Assembly: GCA_964607765.1 (NCBI GenBank)
Contig: CAZSNT010000265.1
Location: forward strand, 1-9,504
DNA length: 9,504 bases
Reading direction: 5' to 3'
Origin: CAZSNT01 sp964607765
Lineage (GTDB): Bacteria; Verrucomicrobiota; Lentisphaeria; Oligosphaerales; JABHEG01
This document shows, piece after piece, positions 6,830 through 9,504 of the stretch (positions are counted from its first letter, which is position 1; the number at the start of each line of letters is the position of its first letter). The translations under genes and the position numbers were made by a program. A model generated the notes under the pieces. That model worked only from the letters and a program-made list of their open reading frames with translations. It was not told the origin of the DNA and searched no databases.

Positions 6830-8116
6830 CTAGGGCTCGACGTCCGGTGACGGACTCGCGTGCACGGCCTCGTTTACGTCCGTGCACGACATTGGCAACA
6901 CACGCCGATCGACGCCCACGAAGTCAGCGAAGCACTTGAGGAAGTGCTCCTGAGTGAACTCCGTTCGCGCCACCGAGGCTGCCAGCTCCGCGGAGCGTGC
7001 GTAGCGCTCGGGGTCGGCGGCGAGTTCTTGGAGCGCAGCGACAATCTCGTCCGCGTCGAGGGACTGGCAGCGCGCTCCGATCGGGGAGTGATCGAAGAAC
7101 TTGGCAGTCGAGGCATAGGGTGGCGCATGGATGAACACCGGCCGTCCCGTGGCCGCGTACATGCCAAGCTTGGATGGGAACGAGTAGCGCGCCACGTCCC
7201 GCATGCCCTCCTGGAACGGGTAGGGGAGGTAATTCACATCGCAGGCGGACAGAATCTCTGCCGTCTCACTTGTAGATCTCCACCCCAGGTACTCGATGTG
7301 CGCCTTGAACTGGCAGGTGAAGCGAAACGTGAGGCCCAGGGTTCGCACGATGACCTTGCGCTCGCCCAGTTGCCAGCCCACTGAGCTGAGCGCCGTCATG
7401 AGCGCGTCCCAGGCGTCCTTCGCGTACAGGCTGCCGGCGTAGCCCATGGTGAATTCGGTATCGCTGTCAGGCTGAGTCGCGGCCCCGCGCCGGTCATCGA
7501 GCGCCAGCCCATGTCGCACAATCACAGCATTGGCGCCGTGCTCGCGGCCGTAGTCTTCTTGCATAGTCTCGGACACGACCGACGTGCGCTCTGAGTGAGA
7601 GAGCGCCTCGCCAAACTTGTGCAGTAGGTGCGCGCGCGTGAGGCGGTCGATCCCGGCCTGCCGCAGCACGTAGTCTGGTGGGTCCCAGACACTCGTCAGC
7701 AGCGGCACGTCGAGAGCCCGAGCGACCTCAGCCCCCATCGCGATGGTGGTGGGGGAGTCGAGCACTTGCCAGACCTTGTCGACTTGGTGCTCTCGGCCGA
7801 GCTCGGCGGCCTGCTTCACCAGCTTGCGGACGTATGGCAAGAAGGCCCACCTACTGCTCGCCCAGGCCATGGCCGAGCCCAACTTGCCGGAGAAGGCGCG
7901 ATGGGGCGTCTCGTAGCGCCGAGTGACGAATCGGGTCGGCAGGTCCGCCAGTTCGGGTTCCGCCACGTGAGGGTAAGAGGGGGCCATGACGACGAAGGAA
8001 CAGACGTGCCCGGCTGGGTAGTGCCGACAGAGATCGCGGAGGTTGATGGCTCCGACGTCGCCCGAGCCGGGCGGTGTGCCGCTGACCAGAAGCAGTTTGG
8101 GGGGCTTGGAGCTCAT
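6830..8116 (-). CDS. Glycosyltransferase, GT-B fold (GT4-like)
   Basis: A 428-residue protein with the two-domain outline of GT-B sugar transferases. The N-terminal strand KLLLVSGTPPGSGDVGAINL (7-26) resembles the acceptor-domain start. KVWQVLDSPTTIAMGAEVAR (114-133) and LLTSVWDPPDY (139-149) fit the rest of that domain. The donor domain shows FTMGYAGSLYAKDAWDAL (222-239), CDVNYLPYPFQEG (292-304) and YSFPSKLGMYAATGRPVFIH (311-330), the last replacing the usual E-x7-E segment with the FPSKL/GxPVF form found in many divergent members. The final 30 residues are polar and probably disordered. Its ATG overlaps the wecB stop as ATGA, with GAGG four bases upstream, so the two are probably co-translated. 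The product of WecB could be its donor, but that is inference from adjacency alone. The exact CAZy family is uncertain; GT4 is the likeliest. Confidence 0.88.
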   Translation of the reverse strand: MSSKPPKLLLVSGTPPGSGDVGAINLRDLCRHYPAGHVCSFVVMAPSYPHVAEPELADLPTRFVTRRYETPHRAFSGKLGSAMAWASSRWAFLPYVRKLVKQAAELGREHQVDKVWQVLDSPTTIAMGAEVARALDVPLLTSVWDPPDYVLRQAGIDRLTRAHLLHKFGEALSHSERTSVVSETMQEDYGREHGANAVIVRHGLALDDRRGAATQPDSDTEFTMGYAGSLYAKDAWDALMTALSSVGWQLGERKVIVRTLGLTFRFTCQFKAHIEYLGWRSTSETAEILSACDVNYLPYPFQEGMRDVARYSFPSKLGMYAATGRPVFIHAPPYASTAKFFDHSPIGARCQSLDADEIVAALQELAADPERYARSAELAASVARTEFTQEHFLKCFADFVGVDRRVLPMSCTDVNEAVHASPSPDVEP

Positions 8117-9213
8117 CGGGCCTCGGCCGGCTGAGACGCGTCAATCAGCGCGTCGACGATACGGCCCGCCGCGTTGCCGTCCCAATACTCGATCGCCTGA
8201 TTCGTGGGGGCCGGGCCGGCGAGCACGGCATCCACCGCGGCGACGATGGCCTCGCATCGGCTACCGACGAGCTGGTTGGTGCCCTGCTCGATCGTGATGG
8301 GGCGCTCCGTGTTTGGGCGAGCGGTGAGACAGGGCACGTTCAGGTAAGTCGTCTCCTCCTGCGTGCCGCCGGAGTCCGTGAGGACCAGCCGCGCCGACTT
8401 CATCAGTGCGAGGAAGTCGAGGTAGCCGAGGGGCTCGACCAGGTGCAGCGCACTGGTCGACTCCAGGTCGACTGCGGCCAGACGTGCGCGGGTTCTGGGA
8501 TGGACTGGGAACACCACCGTGTGCGATTGGCTGAGCGCGGTCAGTGCGTCGGCGATCTCTCGGAGCGTCTCCGGCTCGTCCACGTTCGAAGGTCGGTGCA
8601 GGGTGACCAGGAGGTACTGCTGCGCGTCCAGGCCTAGCTCCTGAAGGATGGGGCGCTCTTCGGCCCGCGGGAGCATCTTGACCAGAGAGTCGATCATCAC
8701 GTTGCCGACGAAGCGGATTCGCTCTTGGGGGATGCCCTCCTGGGCCAGGTTCGCGTCTGCGTCTCTCGAGGGGGTGAGCAGGAGGTCGGCGATCTGGTCC
8801 GTGACGATTCGGTTGGTCTCCTCGGGCATGCTCCGGTCCCGGGAGCGCAGGCCGGCTTCCACGTGTGCCACGCGTACGCCCAGCTTGGCGCAGACGAGGG
8901 CGCAAGCCAGCGTCGAGTTCACATCGCCGACCACGACGACCCAGTCCGGCTTCTCCCGCAAGACGACCGGCTCGAAAGCCATCATGACCCGCGCGGTCTG
9001 CTCCGCGTGCGTGCCTGAGCCGACCGCCAGGAACTCGTCCGGCTCGGGCAGCGCCAGGTCGTCGAAGAAGACCTTGGACATGTTCTCGTCGTAGTGCTGC
9101 CCCGTGTGGACGAGCAACTGGTCGAAGAGGCCGGGCCGCCGGCTCATCTCGGCCGCGATAGGAGCGACCTTCATGAAGTTGGGCCGGGCGCCGACGACGT
9201 GGACGATCTTCAT
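8113..9213 (-). CDS. wecB: UDP-N-acetylglucosamine 2-epimerase, non-hydrolysing
   Basis: A complete 366-residue cytoplasmic enzyme that interconverts UDP-GlcNAc and UDP-ManNAc, the donor or precursor for ManNAc-type sugars. The canonical start KIVHVVGARPNFMKVAPI (2-19) is followed by LVHTGQHYDENMS (34-46), VVVGDVNSTLA (94-104) with Asp97, HVEAGLRS (117-124) with Glu119, MPEETNRIVTD (129-139), the LHRPSN block (205-210) with His206, LTDSGGTQEE (278-287), the substrate-contacting ARPNTERP (298-305), and WDGNAAGRI (344-352). The residues expected for catalysis and UDP binding are present, and the length is normal. It heads the tight run of glycosyltransferase genes. The ATG is certain by homology, yet no Shine-Dalgarno precedes it: the bases just upstream read ACCAATCCGTCC and belong to a broken phage gene. 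Its native promoter and leader therefore appear to be missing. Confidence 0.97.
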   Translation of the reverse strand: MKIVHVVGARPNFMKVAPIAAEMSRRPGLFDQLLVHTGQHYDENMSKVFFDDLALPEPDEFLAVGSGTHAEQTARVMMAFEPVVLREKPDWVVVVGDVNSTLACALVCAKLGVRVAHVEAGLRSRDRSMPEETNRIVTDQIADLLLTPSRDADANLAQEGIPQERIRFVGNVMIDSLVKMLPRAEERPILQELGLDAQQYLLVTLHRPSNVDEPETLREIADALTALSQSHTVVFPVHPRTRARLAAVDLESTSALHLVEPLGYLDFLALMKSARLVLTDSGGTQEETTYLNVPCLTARPNTERPITIEQGTNQLVGSRCEAIVAAVDAVLAGPAPTNQAIEYWDGNAAGRIVDALIDASQPAEAR

Positions 9214-9214
9214 G

Positions 9215-9504
9215 GACGGATTGGTTCATGCGGTAAATGGCATCGTTGGCCGTCTCGATTCCAGCAGCGTCCACACGGTTGATAGCCAACCCCAGGGCGT
9301 CCGCTTCCCTGGCGGCTTCCCGCAACCCCTTTGATCCCAAAGCCAGGGTATTGACCAGTGCCACTCCCTCACTATCAAACAGCTTGAACCCCAACCGGAC
9401 CCGATCCGATTGGTTAGTCACCCGGGCCATGGCATCGGCAACGGCCTGAAATGCCTGATCCGGAGACATGCCGGCCAGCGCCCGGGCGTCAAGCCCCAAC
9501 TCTT
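9215..9504 (-). pseudogene. Phage tail tape measure protein fragment, broken at the wecB start (open at right edge)
   Basis: One minus-strand frame is open from the right edge and reads as a piece of a phage tail tape measure protein, the long rod that sets tail length and is injected with the DNA. Recognisable segments are LGLDARALAGMSPDQAFQAV, then SDRVRLGFKLFDSEGVALVN, GSKGLREAAREADALG and ETANDAIYRM, a pattern I know from tape measure proteins of siphophages and prophages. The resemblance stops at about 9220. From there the same frame runs out of phase through wecB to a stop near 8261 and gives only Arg/Pro-rich shadow sequence. The gene is thus cut off without its own stop, exactly at the first codon of wecB. 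GC is about 61 per cent by hand count, close to the rest of the window. No other phage gene is visible. It is either a prophage remnant or the result of a chimeric assembly. Confidence 0.72.

Noticed and set aside
8261..9214. Continuation of the tape measure reading frame through wecB for more than 300 codons
   Set aside because: Past about 9215 the translation is Arg/Pro/Gly-rich and lies out of phase with a perfect wecB; it is a shadow frame of GC-rich coding DNA.
1..9504. CRISPR arrays, tRNA or rRNA genes, transposases, riboswitches
   Set aside because: I found no regularly spaced direct repeats of CRISPR length, no clover-leaf-like segments, no transposase or integrase frame, and no known leader motif on either strand.

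Overview
The window is a piece of an extracellular polysaccharide (capsule or exopolysaccharide) gene cluster from a GC-rich bacterium. All recognised genes lie on the minus strand, so transcription runs from right to left. No rRNA, tRNA or taxonomic marker is present, so the organism cannot be named. The high GC, the GTG and TTG starts and the intergenic CACGAAA-type repeats would fit a Planctomycetota/Verrucomicrobiota-like or other environmental lineage, but that is only a guess.

Layout in transcription order: (1) 9504-9215, the broken end of a phage tail tape measure gene, cut off exactly where the next gene starts. (2) 9213-8113, wecB, UDP-GlcNAc 2-epimerase. (3) 8116-6830, a GT-B glycosyltransferase joined to wecB by an ATGA overlap. 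(4) 6813-5554, a GT4 glycosyltransferase with a cysteine cluster. (5) 5552-4605, a GT2 glycosyltransferase. (6) 4443-3568, a FkbM-type methyltransferase with an N-terminal membrane anchor. (7) About 3420-3139, the remains of a probable SGNH hydrolase gene. (8) 3064-1649, an MBOAT (AlgI-like) O-acyltransferase. (9) 1643-1496, an inverted-repeat element between genes. (10) 1472-534, an SGNH-like protein. (11) 493-1, the start of an open gene that leaves the window, possibly another glycosyltransferase.

The genes fit one pathway (inference). WecB would supply UDP-ManNAc, three or four glycosyltransferases would build a repeat unit, the FkbM enzyme would O-methylate it, and the MBOAT/SGNH pair would O-acylate the glycan at or outside the membrane. 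Genes 2-5 are packed with gaps or overlaps of 16 nt or less and look like one operon. The part from the methyltransferase onwards is looser, with a decayed gene and a repeat element in its gaps. No initiating sugar-phosphate transferase, flippase, polymerase or ABC exporter is seen here, so the cluster must continue outside.

The least ordinary points are the phage-gene fragment fused to the first codon of wecB (real junction or assembly chimera), the roughly 148-bp inverted-repeat element at 1496-1643, and the broken SGNH-like gene just upstream of an intact MBOAT/SGNH pair.
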